From Algoriphagus iocasae (GTDB taxonomy: Bacteria; Bacteroidota; Bacteroidia; Cytophagales; Cyclobacteriaceae): a stretch of 64,000 bases of DNA. Positions 51,769-59,644 of the stretch are shown here, one piece after another. The position numbers were made by a program, and so were the translations under genes. A model generated the notes under the pieces. It did not search any database. It was not told the DNA's origin and was given only the letters and a program-made list of their open reading frames with translations. The first letter of the stretch is position 1. Each line of letters starts with the position of its first letter. The stretch covers positions 1,010,660 through 1,074,659 of the forward strand of contig NZ_JACIJO010000003.1 in the NCBI RefSeq assembly GCF_014206875.1, written 5' to 3'.

Positions 51769-52860
51769 GTGAGGGTTTTAATTGCTCCCAATGCTTTCAA
51801 AGGAACGCTTTCCGGAAAGGAAGCAGGAGAAGTTATTGCCTCAGTGTTACATGATAAGCATGTTAATATTAAGTCCCATCTCCATCCTATTGCAGATGGT
51901 GGAGATGGGACTTGCCAACTTTTAGCTGAATCGTTAAAGCTAATTCCCAATAAGGTTCTAAGTTTAAATGCCGTTGGAAGGCCAGCGATTGGTTATTTTT
52001 TTAAGGATGGGAATAGAGCACTAATAGATGTTTCCAATGTTTCAGGCTTGGGTGAACTTCAGCCAAAAGAACTGGATATAGGTCTTTCATCCACGTATGG
52101 TACTGGAATACTTGTCAAAGAAGCTATCTCTCAGGGATGTCAAGAAATTGTTTTGGGCTTAGGAGGAAGCGCTACTATTGATCTTGGGATTGGAATTTTG
52201 CAAGCTTTAGGATTCCAGTTTTTAAATAAAAACGGTAGAGAGCTGGTTCCATTTTCTTCTGATTTTTTATTCAAAATCAAGCATATTCAGAGATCGCCAA
52301 AAACTGCCCCAGTTCGATTTACTTTTTTATGTGATGTCAGAAATCTGTTTTTCGGAAATGAAGGAGCAATCCCTGTTTTTGGGCCTCAAAAAGGTTTAAA
52401 AATTTCTGAAATAGAAAATTATGAAAACCAATGTGAATATTTACTTGACTTAATGTACCGAAAGTCAAATCGATCATTTGAGGATTTACCAGGTTTTGGA
52501 GCTGCTGGTGGTATAGCAGCCGGTTTATCAGCTTTTTTTGAAACGAAAATAGAAACAGGAGCGACTTATTTTTTTGAGCAAACTGGTTTAAAGGAAAAGG
52601 TTGAAACTTGTGACTTGATTATAACAGGAGAGGGAAGGTATGATAGCCAGTCAAAATCAGGAAAGGCTTGCTATGAGCTATTGAAATTAGCTAGGCAGTT
52701 TAATAAAAAAATTGTTTTGATTACTTCAGGGGAAGTTTCAGAAAAGGAGAGCTTTGATCAGGTTTTAAGTCTTCCGGATTTGGACTTTAATCAAACGGAT
52801 TTGAAAACTATTGCTAGGAGGAATTTAGTGGACACCATCTCTGGTTTGGTTTTAAAATAA
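51769..52860 (+). CDS. Glycerate kinase (GckA/GlxK type)
   Basis: Phosphorylates D-glycerate to 2-phosphoglycerate (type-1 family). The 363-residue protein begins with GTG (51769) directly behind the symporter. Motifs: PNAFKGTLSG (7-16), PIADGGDGT (40-48), a GLGGSATIDLGIGILQALG segment (about 130), GAAGGIAAGLSAFF, and the ITGEGRYDSQSKSGKA segment near the C-terminus. Length is usual. A palindromic terminator follows. Confidence 0.93.
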   Translation: MRVLIAPNAFKGTLSGKEAGEVIASVLHDKHVNIKSHLHPIADGGDGTCQLLAESLKLIPNKVLSLNAVGRPAIGYFFKDGNRALIDVSNVSGLGELQPKELDIGLSSTYGTGILVKEAISQGCQEIVLGLGGSATIDLGIGILQALGFQFLNKNGRELVPFSSDFLFKIKHIQRSPKTAPVRFTFLCDVRNLFFGNEGAIPVFGPQKGLKISEIENYENQCEYLLDLMYRKSNRSFEDLPGFGAAGGIAAGLSAFFETKIETGATYFFEQTGLKEKVETCDLIITGEGRYDSQSKSGKACYELLKLARQFNKKIVLITSGEVSEKESFDQVLSLPDLDFNQTDLKTIARRNLVDTISGLVLK

Positions 52861-52890
52861 AAAAGGAGGTGAATATTCACCTCCTTTTTT
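52858..52890. terminator. Bidirectional terminator after glycerate kinase
   Basis: Near-perfect palindrome: GGAGGTGAAT / ATTCACCTCC flanked by A and T runs. It serves the kinase gene (+) and the small membrane gene (-). Confidence 0.92.
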
Positions 52891-52907
52891 ATTTATATCA
52901 ATTAGAA

Positions 52908-53045
52908 TTACTTCTTTTTTGAAAAAGTACTTCTTACGTCAATTGCTGAAATTCCTGCACCTAATCCTACCAAAACACATACAATTGTTAAAAACGTCTG
53001 TGCTCCAAAGGCAATCGGTGAACTGAAAACATCAAGTAAAATCAT
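52908..53045 (-). CDS. 45-residue membrane peptide
   Basis: MILLDVFSSPIAFG..., a helix about 17-36 (TFLTIVCVLVGLGAGISAI) and a basic end RSTFSKKK. I prefer ATG 53045; an ATG at 53090 would add 15 residues. Its topology would be N-out or a short single pass. I do not recognise it. It lies 89 bases behind the acidic 58-residue gene on the same strand and ends at a bidirectional terminator, so the two may be co-transcribed. Confidence 0.55.
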   Translation of the reverse strand: MILLDVFSSPIAFGAQTFLTIVCVLVGLGAGISAIDVRSTFSKKK

Positions 53046-53134
53046 AATTCCTATATCATTGAGTTTAACAATGGCCGAAGATAATTTCAATCGGTGAAAT
53101 TACCAAAGCTGAGCGGAGTTAAAGTAAATATTCT

Positions 53135-53311
53135 TTAATCCAGATCGTCGAAATCTTCTTCGAAGTCATCTTCTTCATCAAAGTCAACGATGTTGTCATC
53201 TATGAATTCGTTGTCTTCGTCTAGATCGTATTCATCTTCGAAATCATTTTCGAATTCATCCGTTTCTTCAAAGTCATCAAATTCTTCGAAATCGTCTTCA
53301 AAATCCTCCAT
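53135..53311 (-). CDS. 58-residue, extremely acidic Phe-rich protein
   Basis: An ATG at 53311 opens a frame of 58 codons ending TAA at 53135. By my count 37 residues are acidic (21 Asp, 16 Glu), 10 are Phe, and there is no Lys, Arg or His. The pattern repeats F-[DE]-[DE] triads such as DDFEEFDDFEE and ends in EEDFDDLD. Both Asp codons are used and the frame fills an otherwise empty region. I recognise no family. Such D/E/F-rich peptides can bind basic or metal-rich surfaces or mimic nucleic acid; this is inference. Its short length makes expression uncertain. Confidence 0.65.
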   Translation of the reverse strand: MEDFEDDFEEFDDFEETDEFENDFEDEYDLDEDNEFIDDNIVDFDEEDDFEEDFDDLD

Positions 53312-53448
53312 ATCAGTGTTTTAATAGTTTGTTATGAATTTTATGCTGCGAATTAAATTAAAATTTCATTTTCGACAATACCTTGTCTATTAATTTTTTT
53401 TTAATGTATTGCAGAATTATTTTTGAATATGTTTCTTCTCATTTTACG

Positions 53449-53476
53449 AGGTATTAAAAACGATTTTTTAATACCT
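53449..53476. repeat. Perfect 12-bp inverted repeat in the 53.3-53.6 kb intergenic region
   Basis: AGGTATTAAAAA (53449-53460) and TTTTTAATACCT (53465-53476) with loop CGAT. No clear U tract follows on either strand. A second dyad, TTCTGA (53500-53505) / TCAGAA (53513-53518), lies 24 bases on. The whole 53312-53593 region is AT-rich and I see no gene in it. Confidence 0.5.
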
Positions 53477-53593
53477 AACTATGAGAATTTTAGCAAGAAT
53501 TCTGATTTTTTTTCAGAACTATTATTTTGTTTCAATACAAAATTTACGAAAAAATATTTTTCAATTATTAAAAAATCAACACTGGAGTTGAGA

Positions 53594-53950
53594 TTAATTG
53601 AAAATAGATTTGATATATTTTTTTATTAAAGGTTTTGAAAAATAATCTTTTACATATTGGTATTCACTTGCTTTGGTAATGTCCCTTTCATCCACAGAAC
53701 TACTCAAAATGTAGATTTTTGCCTCATTTTTTGCTGTATCGAGTGTATCTAAAAAATCCCATCCTGTCATTTCAGGCATGTTTAAATCCAAAAACAAATA
53801 GTTTGGCTTAATACTATAAATTTCACTCAAAGCTGCTTTTGCACTTTGGTATTTATAGAATTGACACGGCTCTTTTACGTTTTTGGAAATGAGCTTTTCA
53901 GTAACAAATGTACTGATTGGGTCATCGTCTATGAGAACTATGGTTAACAT
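53594..53950 (-). CDS. Stand-alone CheY-like response regulator
   Basis: A 118-residue receiver domain without output domain. The acidic pocket is DDD (8-10), the phospho-acceptor Asp55 in FLDLNMPEM, the conserved Ser/Ser at 83-85 and Lys106 in FSKPL. I start at ATG 53950 (MLTIVLIDDDP), where the domain begins; the frame upstream to 53995 overlaps a -7 box. No kinase is nearby; an orphan Hpt protein occurs at 14.3 kb. It probably takes phosphate from a hybrid kinase elsewhere. Confidence 0.88.
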   Translation of the reverse strand: MLTIVLIDDDPISTFVTEKLISKNVKEPCQFYKYQSAKAALSEIYSIKPNYLFLDLNMPEMTGWDFLDTLDTAKNEAKIYILSSSVDERDITKASEYQYVKDYFSKPLIKKYIKSIFN

Positions 53951-53957
53951 CAAAATG

Positions 53958-53965
53958 CAAAAATA
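53958..53965 (-). promoter_or_regulatory. Candidate -7 box of the response-regulator gene
   Basis: Reads TATTTTTG on the minus strand (exact TAnnTTTG), only 7 bases ahead of the ATG at 53950, so the transcript would have little or no leader. Confidence 0.4.
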
Positions 53966-54203
53966 TGCAACTGAACAACAATAAATATCATACAAAATTA
54001 ATATGATCTACTTAAAAGACAAATAAAATGCCAACAATTTTGAATCTTTAGTTTGAATGCTATTTTGGGTGCAAAGCAAACCAAATCGTAGACTTTTTTA
54101 CTTTATTCAAACAATGGATTTGAATAGCTGTAAATAAATTATAAGGCTTTTAGCTATTAAATAGAGTTACAAGCTCTATGCCTGATTTTTAGAATGAATT
54201 GTA

Positions 54204-54779
54204 TTATTCTTTTGCTTGTGAAATCTCCGAAATAAAAGTGTCTAGGATCCTATCAACGGTAGAAAGAACTCTCTTGCTTTTTGTTTTGGGACTTGTGACT
54301 TCAGTTACGCCAGTCAAAGTCATTAAAAATTTATCTTGTTTGGGATCGATAAAATCTACGATTACCTGCAACAATTCATAATTGGTAGTTTTTGTACCAT
54401 AATTTGGATTCATATATCTAGAAGCTGCCCATGGATCCCAAACTCTATATCCCCAATACGGATAAGGATTTGAATAATTTGAACTGGTTCTTTGTCTTCG
54501 ATCTTCATTGGAGGTATATCGGATCACTACATCAGGTTGCTCTTTGTCATAAACCATCCCGCTTTTTTCTAGCTCCTCCTGTAATTTAATTTGTACTTGC
54601 TCATCGATAAACTGAGATGAAAAACCTCTCATGTCAACTTCTTGATTGATGATGACAAATGTTTGATAGGGCTTGCGGATAGGAATTTCAGCATTTTCTT
54701 TAAATATGTCGATTGAACTGCAAGAGGTGCAAATCAAGCCGATAATTCCTAAAACAGAGATTTTTTTTAAAACAGACAT
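54204..54779 (-). CDS. DUF4136-like lipoprotein
   Basis: A 191-residue exported protein. ATG 54779 gives the lipoprotein signal L-I-C-T-S-C (Cys20); the frame to 54830 adds a hydrophilic extension. The mature part resembles DUF4136: an early YQTFVIINQEVDMRG strand, a long helix with DEQVQIKLQEELEKSGM and YDKEQPDVVIRYTSNEDRRQ, then GTKTTNYELLQVIVDFIDPK, then a final helix. Function unknown; probably in the outer or inner membrane facing the periplasm. The downstream 208 bases (53996-54203) contain a 6-bp dyad (54161-54179) but no gene. Confidence 0.8.
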   Translation of the reverse strand: MSVLKKISVLGIIGLICTSCSSIDIFKENAEIPIRKPYQTFVIINQEVDMRGFSSQFIDEQVQIKLQEELEKSGMVYDKEQPDVVIRYTSNEDRRQRTSSNYSNPYPYWGYRVWDPWAASRYMNPNYGTKTTNYELLQVIVDFIDPKQDKFLMTLTGVTEVTSPKTKSKRVLSTVDRILDTFISEISQAKE

Positions 54780-54912
54780 AGGGGTGATGTATTTGTTTTG
54801 AAAGACTATTTGGTACCTAAAATATCTCAATTATCTGAATGTAATTTTTCTATTTAAACGAAGAAATAGGAAGGATTATTCCATAAACTAGCACTGGCGA
54901 AATAATCATTGT

Positions 54913-54920
54913 TATTTTTG
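54913..54920 (+). promoter_or_regulatory. Candidate -7 box of the dCMP deaminase gene
   Basis: TATTTTTG is an exact TAnnTTTG match 15 bases ahead of the ATG at 54936 and overlaps the in-frame upstream ATG at 54909, which argues against the longer form. Confidence 0.5.
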
Positions 54921-54935
54921 CACAAAATTTTGAAG

Positions 54936-55418
54936 ATGGATAAACCTGAGTTTGACGATATTTTTATGGAATTGGCTGTTAACCTAGCCAAAAGATCACA
55001 TTGCATAAAGAAGCATGTGGGAGCTGTTTTAACAAAAGAAACTAGAATAATTTCAATTGGTTATAACGGCCCACCTGCTGGAACGCATAATTGTGACGTT
55101 GAGTTTCCAGAAAAAGGATGTGCCAGAGATAGCAAAGGCAGTTGTTCCTTGGCCTTACACGCAGAACAAAATGCAATTCTTTACGCAGTAAAAAACAATA
55201 CCTCAGTAGAAGGTTCTACGCTTTATGTGACTCTTTCTCCTTGTCTTGCCTGCTCAAGAATTATATTTTCAATGGGAATAGCAAAAGTCGTCTACTTGTT
55301 CTCTTATGCAGAATATAAGGGAATTGGTTCAGATGAAGGAGTTGATTTTCTGAGGAAATTTGGTGTTCAAGTTGAAAAATACCCACACCAATTGTCGGTA
55401 CACGATGAATTGATTTAA
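54936..55418 (+). CDS. dCMP/cytidine deaminase family protein
   Basis: Zinc-dependent deaminase that most likely turns dCMP into dUMP for thymidylate synthesis. The 160-residue enzyme has the catalytic HAEQNAI (His75, Glu77) and the zinc cysteines of SPCLACSRII (Cys103, Cys106), plus the early Cys-rich NCDVEFPEKGCARD segment found in dCMP deaminases. I take the ATG at 54936. Its stop overlaps the last bases of the convergent murB gene by 4. Confidence 0.92.
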   Translation: MDKPEFDDIFMELAVNLAKRSHCIKKHVGAVLTKETRIISIGYNGPPAGTHNCDVEFPEKGCARDSKGSCSLALHAEQNAILYAVKNNTSVEGSTLYVTLSPCLACSRIIFSMGIAKVVYLFSYAEYKGIGSDEGVDFLRKFGVQVEKYPHQLSVHDELI

Positions 55419-56428
55419 ATGAAATTCACCTCTGGGTGTAATTCAATTCCAAATTTCTCAAAAACTGAATGCTGAATCTTTTCGGATAGTAACTTGATAT
55501 CAAAACCATCACCAGTACCATAATTAACTAGGACTAAGGGCTGTTTCTCATGGACTCCGATCTCTCCAAACTTTCTGCCTTTCCAACCACTTTGTTCGAT
55601 CAACCAAGCTGCTGGTATTTTTACACCATCAGGAACATTGTATCCAGGAATACTAGGATAATTTTCTTGTAAAGCTTTCCAGGATTCTTCAGAGATAGTT
55701 GGGTTTTTAAAAAATGATCCGGCATTTCCAATGACTTTTGGATCTGGAAGTTTGGATTGTCTGATTTTGATGATTGCATCACTTACAGATTTTAGAGAAA
55801 CTTCTTTATCCGGCCATTCTGCTAAGGTTTCTTTGATCGCACCATATTCCAAATTGAAAACTGGTTTTTTGCGAAGCTTATAAGTGACAGAAGTTATGAT
55901 GAATTTACCTTTCAATTCATGTTTGAAAACACTTTCTCTATAACCAAATCGACAATCTTCCGCATTAAATTCTTTTTGCTCTAATGTAGCTCTGTTCAGC
56001 GCTTTTAAACTTTCAAAAACGTCTTTAATTTCTACTCCGTAGGCTCCTATATTTTGCATGGGAGATGCACCAACAGTACCTGGAATCAAAGAAAGGTTTT
56101 CAATTCCTGACCATCCATTTTCGATGGCAAAAAGCACGAAATTATGCCAGTTTTCACCAGCACCTACTTTAACCCAAACAAATTCCTCGTCTTCTTTTAC
56201 TATTTCTATTCCGGAAATTTCAATTTTAATCACAAGAGAGTTAATGTCTTGTGTCAATAAAATATTACTTCCACCTCCTAAAATAAACACTTCAAGTCCT
56301 CTGCCTTTTGCCCAGATCAACGCTTCTATCAATTGCTCTCTAGAGTTGACGCTGGTAAAAAATCTTGCTTTTTTATCCAGACTAAAAGTGTTGAAAGGCT
56401 TCAGGGAAATGTTTTCTTGTATATTCAT
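55415..56428 (-). CDS. murB: UDP-N-acetylmuramate dehydrogenase (MurB)
   Basis: FAD-dependent reduction of UDP-GlcNAc-enolpyruvate to UDP-MurNAc in peptidoglycan synthesis. The 337-residue protein has the FAD-binding LGGGSNILL (50-58) and GTVGASPMQNIGAYG (117-131), RFGYRES with the active Arg (160-166), the catalytic Ser238 in GSFFKNP, and Glu333 in HPEVNFI. The C-terminal GVHEKQPLVLVN segment marks the E. coli-like type I. I start at ATG 56428; the extension to 56500 is not family-like. It is divergent from the aspartoacylase-like gene, 77 bases apart. Confidence 0.96.
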   Translation of the reverse strand: MNIQENISLKPFNTFSLDKKARFFTSVNSREQLIEALIWAKGRGLEVFILGGGSNILLTQDINSLVIKIEISGIEIVKEDEEFVWVKVGAGENWHNFVLFAIENGWSGIENLSLIPGTVGASPMQNIGAYGVEIKDVFESLKALNRATLEQKEFNAEDCRFGYRESVFKHELKGKFIITSVTYKLRKKPVFNLEYGAIKETLAEWPDKEVSLKSVSDAIIKIRQSKLPDPKVIGNAGSFFKNPTISEESWKALQENYPSIPGYNVPDGVKIPAAWLIEQSGWKGRKFGEIGVHEKQPLVLVNYGTGDGFDIKLLSEKIQHSVFEKFGIELHPEVNFI

Positions 56429-56505
56429 GGAGAAAAATTTGTATTGCGAAATAAACAAGTTTTGACTAGATAAGAAATGAAATTTACATTCTTTGAGCAC
56501 TTTTC

Positions 56506-57450
56506 ATGAAAGAATTAGTAATAAATGGGATTAGAATCCGTCCCGGCCAAAAATTGAATATTGAGTTGGCAATTGCCAAACTTCCCACACATACTTTAAT
56601 TGATCTTCCGATTTTTATCAGATCCTCAAAAGAACCAGGACCTGTAGTTTTAATCTCTGGGGGTGTGCATGGAGATGAAATAAACGGCATTGCCACAGCA
56701 AAAAAAATCCTTGAGGAAGTAGATGAAAATATGGAATTGCTCAAGGGTACTTTGATCATTATTCCTTTGGTAAACATTTACGGATTCCTTTCAAATAGTC
56801 GAACTTTTCCTGATGGAAGAGACCTAAACAGGAGTTTTCCAGGCAGCAAAAAAGGATCTTTGGCTTCTAGAATTGCCTATATATTAAGCAATGAAATAAT
56901 TCCTTTAATTGATTATGGAATTGATTTTCACACCGGGGGAAGAATGCTGACAAATTACCCTCAAATCCGTGTTGACTATAAGGATAAAGTAGCGGTGGAA
57001 CTCGCAAAATCTTTTGGTACCCACTTCGTTGTTAATTCGAAATACATTGAAAAGTCATTCCGGAAGTCTGCATATAGACTTAAGAAGCACATTTTAGTTT
57101 TTGAAGGAGGAGAGTCCATGAGATTGGATGACTTTGCGATTGATGAAGGTGTGCTTGGAACTAAAAGATTACTTTCTTCCTTAGGTATGATTAGTGAAAG
57201 GCCGGAAAGTCAATCGACTATCTTTTTGAAGGAAAGTGACTGGATTCGAGCCAAAGCTTCCGGGATTTTTAATTCCAATATCAAGCTTGGCGATGAGGTG
57301 AAGAAAGGTCAGATTCTTGCAAAAATTTCAGATCCTTACGGGCAAGTGAAAATTCCTGTCAAAGCACTATCAAATGGGCATGTTATTGGTATTAATAATT
57401 TGCCTGTAATCAATGTAGGAGATGCTTTGTTCCATGTTGGAAAAGAGTAA
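56506..57450 (+). CDS. Succinylglutamate desuccinylase/aspartoacylase family protein
   Basis: A 314-residue zinc carboxypeptidase-like deacylase. Zinc ligands are His55 and Glu58 in GGVHGDE and His142 in DFHTGG; the substrate Arg/Asn motif DLNRSFPG is at 106-113 and the general base may be in VFEGGES. The C-terminal beta barrel (about 245-314) is the biotin/lipoyl-like domain of this family. Substrate unknown (an N-acyl amino acid or peptide). It is followed by egtB (33 bases to its ATG) and egtD, so it may act in ergothioneine or related metabolism. Confidence 0.88.
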   Translation: MKELVINGIRIRPGQKLNIELAIAKLPTHTLIDLPIFIRSSKEPGPVVLISGGVHGDEINGIATAKKILEEVDENMELLKGTLIIIPLVNIYGFLSNSRTFPDGRDLNRSFPGSKKGSLASRIAYILSNEIIPLIDYGIDFHTGGRMLTNYPQIRVDYKDKVAVELAKSFGTHFVVNSKYIEKSFRKSAYRLKKHILVFEGGESMRLDDFAIDEGVLGTKRLLSSLGMISERPESQSTIFLKESDWIRAKASGIFNSNIKLGDEVKKGQILAKISDPYGQVKIPVKALSNGHVIGINNLPVINVGDALFHVGKE

Positions 57451-57483
57451 TTTCCATATTTTAAAATTTTGAAATCATTTTTT

Positions 57484-58629
57484 ATGAGTATTGAAGAGCA
57501 ATTCAACCATGTTAGAAACCATTCTTTATTCCTTTGCAGGAATTTAATTACTGAGGATTTTAGCCTTCAGGCTTCTGAAGAAGTCAGCCCTCCAAAGTGG
57601 CATTTGGCACATACTACCTGGTTTTTTGAACAATTTATTTTGGTTCCATTTCAGCCCGATTATGTGGTCAAACAACCCCAGTTTAACTTCCTATTTAATT
57701 CCTATTACAACAGTCTCGGGAATCGTACAGCTAGAAATCAAAGAGGTCTGATGACCAGGCCATCTGTTGAGGAAGTACTGGAGTATAGGAATTATGTGGA
57801 CGAGGAAATGAGGACACTTATTTCTATTAAAGATACCAAGGTTATGGAATTGGTGGTTTTGGGCTTAAATCATGAGCAGCAACATCAAGAATTATTGGTA
57901 ACTGATTTAAAATTCAGCTTATGGCATAATCCATTGGAACCTAAAGTCATGGATATTGGCGAATATCTGGATCAATCAGATGGGGATTGGGTTGAGATTA
58001 AAGAGGGAGTTTATGAAATAGGTTTTGATGGTGAAGGATTCTGCTTTGATAATGAACTAAACAGGCATAAGGTTTTTCTTCATGCATGTAAGATATCTGG
58101 TAATTTGGTTAGCAATGGAGAGTATCTGGAGTTTATCAATGCAGGGGGCTATGAAGATCCAATTCTTTGGCATGATGAAGGCTGGGCTTGGGTGAATTCC
58201 CAAAACCATAAATCTCCATTATACTGGGAAAAAGAGGATGGAAAATGGTCTTATTATACCTTAGATGGCAGAAAAGAAATCAATTGGAATTCGCCTGTAT
58301 CACATGTGAATTTCTATGAAGCTGCTGCATTTGCCAACTGGAAAGGGAAACGTTTGCCTACAGAATTTGAATGGGAAATTGCCCAAAAAGACTTTAGCTG
58401 GGGTAGTAGATGGGAATGGACCAATTCTGCTTATTTGCCTTATCCTGGATTTAAAATTGCTCCAGGAGCTTTAGGAGAATACAATGGGAAATTTATGGTT
58501 AATCAGATGGTTTTAAGAGGAGCATCTGTAGCAACTCCTGAAGGACATTCCAGACCAACTTATAGAAATTTTTTTCACCCACATTTAAGATGGCAATTCA
58601 TGGGTATCCGACTTGCCGAATCCATTTAA
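57484..58629 (+). CDS. egtB: Ergothioneine biosynthesis sulfoxide synthase EgtB
   Basis: Non-heme iron enzyme that joins a sulfur donor to trimethylhistidine (hercynine) with O2. The 381-residue protein has an N-terminal DinB-type domain with the three iron histidines: His43 in WHLAHTTWFFE, His130 and His134 in NHEQQHQE. The C-terminal formylglycine-enzyme-type domain (about 175-381) has FANWKGKRLPTEFEWE and closes with RPTYRNFFHP and RWQFMGIRLA. The ATG at 57484 is preferred to TTG 57469. egtD follows after 1 base. There is no egtA, egtC or egtE next door. Confidence 0.93.
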   Translation: MSIEEQFNHVRNHSLFLCRNLITEDFSLQASEEVSPPKWHLAHTTWFFEQFILVPFQPDYVVKQPQFNFLFNSYYNSLGNRTARNQRGLMTRPSVEEVLEYRNYVDEEMRTLISIKDTKVMELVVLGLNHEQQHQELLVTDLKFSLWHNPLEPKVMDIGEYLDQSDGDWVEIKEGVYEIGFDGEGFCFDNELNRHKVFLHACKISGNLVSNGEYLEFINAGGYEDPILWHDEGWAWVNSQNHKSPLYWEKEDGKWSYYTLDGRKEINWNSPVSHVNFYEAAAFANWKGKRLPTEFEWEIAQKDFSWGSRWEWTNSAYLPYPGFKIAPGALGEYNGKFMVNQMVLRGASVATPEGHSRPTYRNFFHPHLRWQFMGIRLAESI

Positions 58630-58630
58630 T

Positions 58631-59596
58631 ATGAGCTCAAAAAATTTAGATTTCGGGACTTTTGCTCAAGATGTTATGCTGGGTTTAAGTGCCTCACCAA
58701 AATCACTTCCTTCAAAATATTTCTATAATTCCAAAGGAGATAAGCTGTTTCAACAGATAATGGCTTTGCCGGAATACTATTTGACAAAAAAGGAATTTGA
58801 AATCTTTGAAACTCAATACGAGTCGATTCTAGAACCAGTATTGAATTTAGGTCAATCATTTAATCTAGTGGAATTGGGAGCAGGAGATGGTCTTAAAACG
58901 AAAATCTTATTGAAATACCTGAAAGATATAAAAGCGGATTTTCAATATTTCCCAATTGATTTTTCTGGTTCTGTTCTTCAAGAATTAAAAGAATCCTTAC
59001 ACTCTGATTTCCCCGAACTTAGTGTGACTTGTATTGAAGATACTTATAGAGGTTCTTTGGTAAAAAGACTCTGGGATAATGGGAAACCGAACCTGATTTT
59101 ATTTCTCGGATCTAATCTTGGGAATTTCAGTTTGAAGGAAGCCTATGATATTTTAGATCACTTAAAGATTGGGGCCACACATGGGGATTTTGTTTTGATC
59201 GGGATTGATCTGAAAAAAGATCCTCAGACAATTTTGGATGCCTATCATGATTCCAAGGGAATTACCAGAGATTTTAATTTAAACCTACTGGATCGTATCA
59301 ATCAAGAATTGGATGGAGATATTGATGTCAATTCTTTCAAACATTGGCCTTGCTATGATCCAGTTAGCGGTGAATGCAGGAGTTATTTAGTATCTCTCCA
59401 AGAGCAGACTATCAATTTAAAAGCATTAGATCAATCCTTTCATTTTGAAGCATTTGAGCCGATTTTCACCGAAATAAGTAAAAAATATAGTTTGAGTGAA
59501 ATAGATAGGTTAGCTGAAAAAGGCGGTTTTGTACCAGTTCAAAATTTTACTGATTCCGAAAACTATTTTGCGGATGTTTTATGGAGAAGAAAATAA
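58631..59596 (+). CDS. egtD: L-histidine N-alpha-methyltransferase EgtD
   Basis: S-adenosylmethionine-dependent enzyme that trimethylates histidine to hercynine, the substrate of EgtB. The 321-residue protein has the family start SLPSKYFYNSKGDKLFQQI (25-43), the PEYYLTKKE pocket (47-55), the SAM motif ELGAGDG (81-87) and LFLGSNLGNF (about 160-170). I start at ATG 58631 instead of TTG 58613, which would overlap egtB. It is the last gene of the aspartoacylase-egtB-egtD unit and is followed by a strong terminator. Confidence 0.95.
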   Translation: MSSKNLDFGTFAQDVMLGLSASPKSLPSKYFYNSKGDKLFQQIMALPEYYLTKKEFEIFETQYESILEPVLNLGQSFNLVELGAGDGLKTKILLKYLKDIKADFQYFPIDFSGSVLQELKESLHSDFPELSVTCIEDTYRGSLVKRLWDNGKPNLILFLGSNLGNFSLKEAYDILDHLKIGATHGDFVLIGIDLKKDPQTILDAYHDSKGITRDFNLNLLDRINQELDGDIDVNSFKHWPCYDPVSGECRSYLVSLQEQTINLKALDQSFHFEAFEPIFTEISKKYSLSEIDRLAEKGGFVPVQNFTDSENYFADVLWRRK

Positions 59597-59628
59597 AAAA
59601 AGCATCGATTTGGGTCGATGCTTTTTTT
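59595..59628. terminator. Bidirectional terminator after egtD
   Basis: A-tract plus stem AGCATCGA / TCGATGCT with loop TTTGGG and a T-run of seven; it serves egtD (+) and the hexomutase gene (-). Confidence 0.92.
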
Positions 59629-59644
59629 GCTATTGTCTGGAATT

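Noticed and set aside
53423..53629. 68-codon plus-strand frame
   Set aside because: Low-complexity AT-rich translation, overlaps the inverted repeat and the 3' end of the response-regulator gene, and no promoter or family features.
54161..54179. ATAGAG/CTCTAT dyad as a terminator of the DUF4136 gene
   Set aside because: Only 6 bp with a 7-base loop and no T-run on the minus strand; too weak to call.
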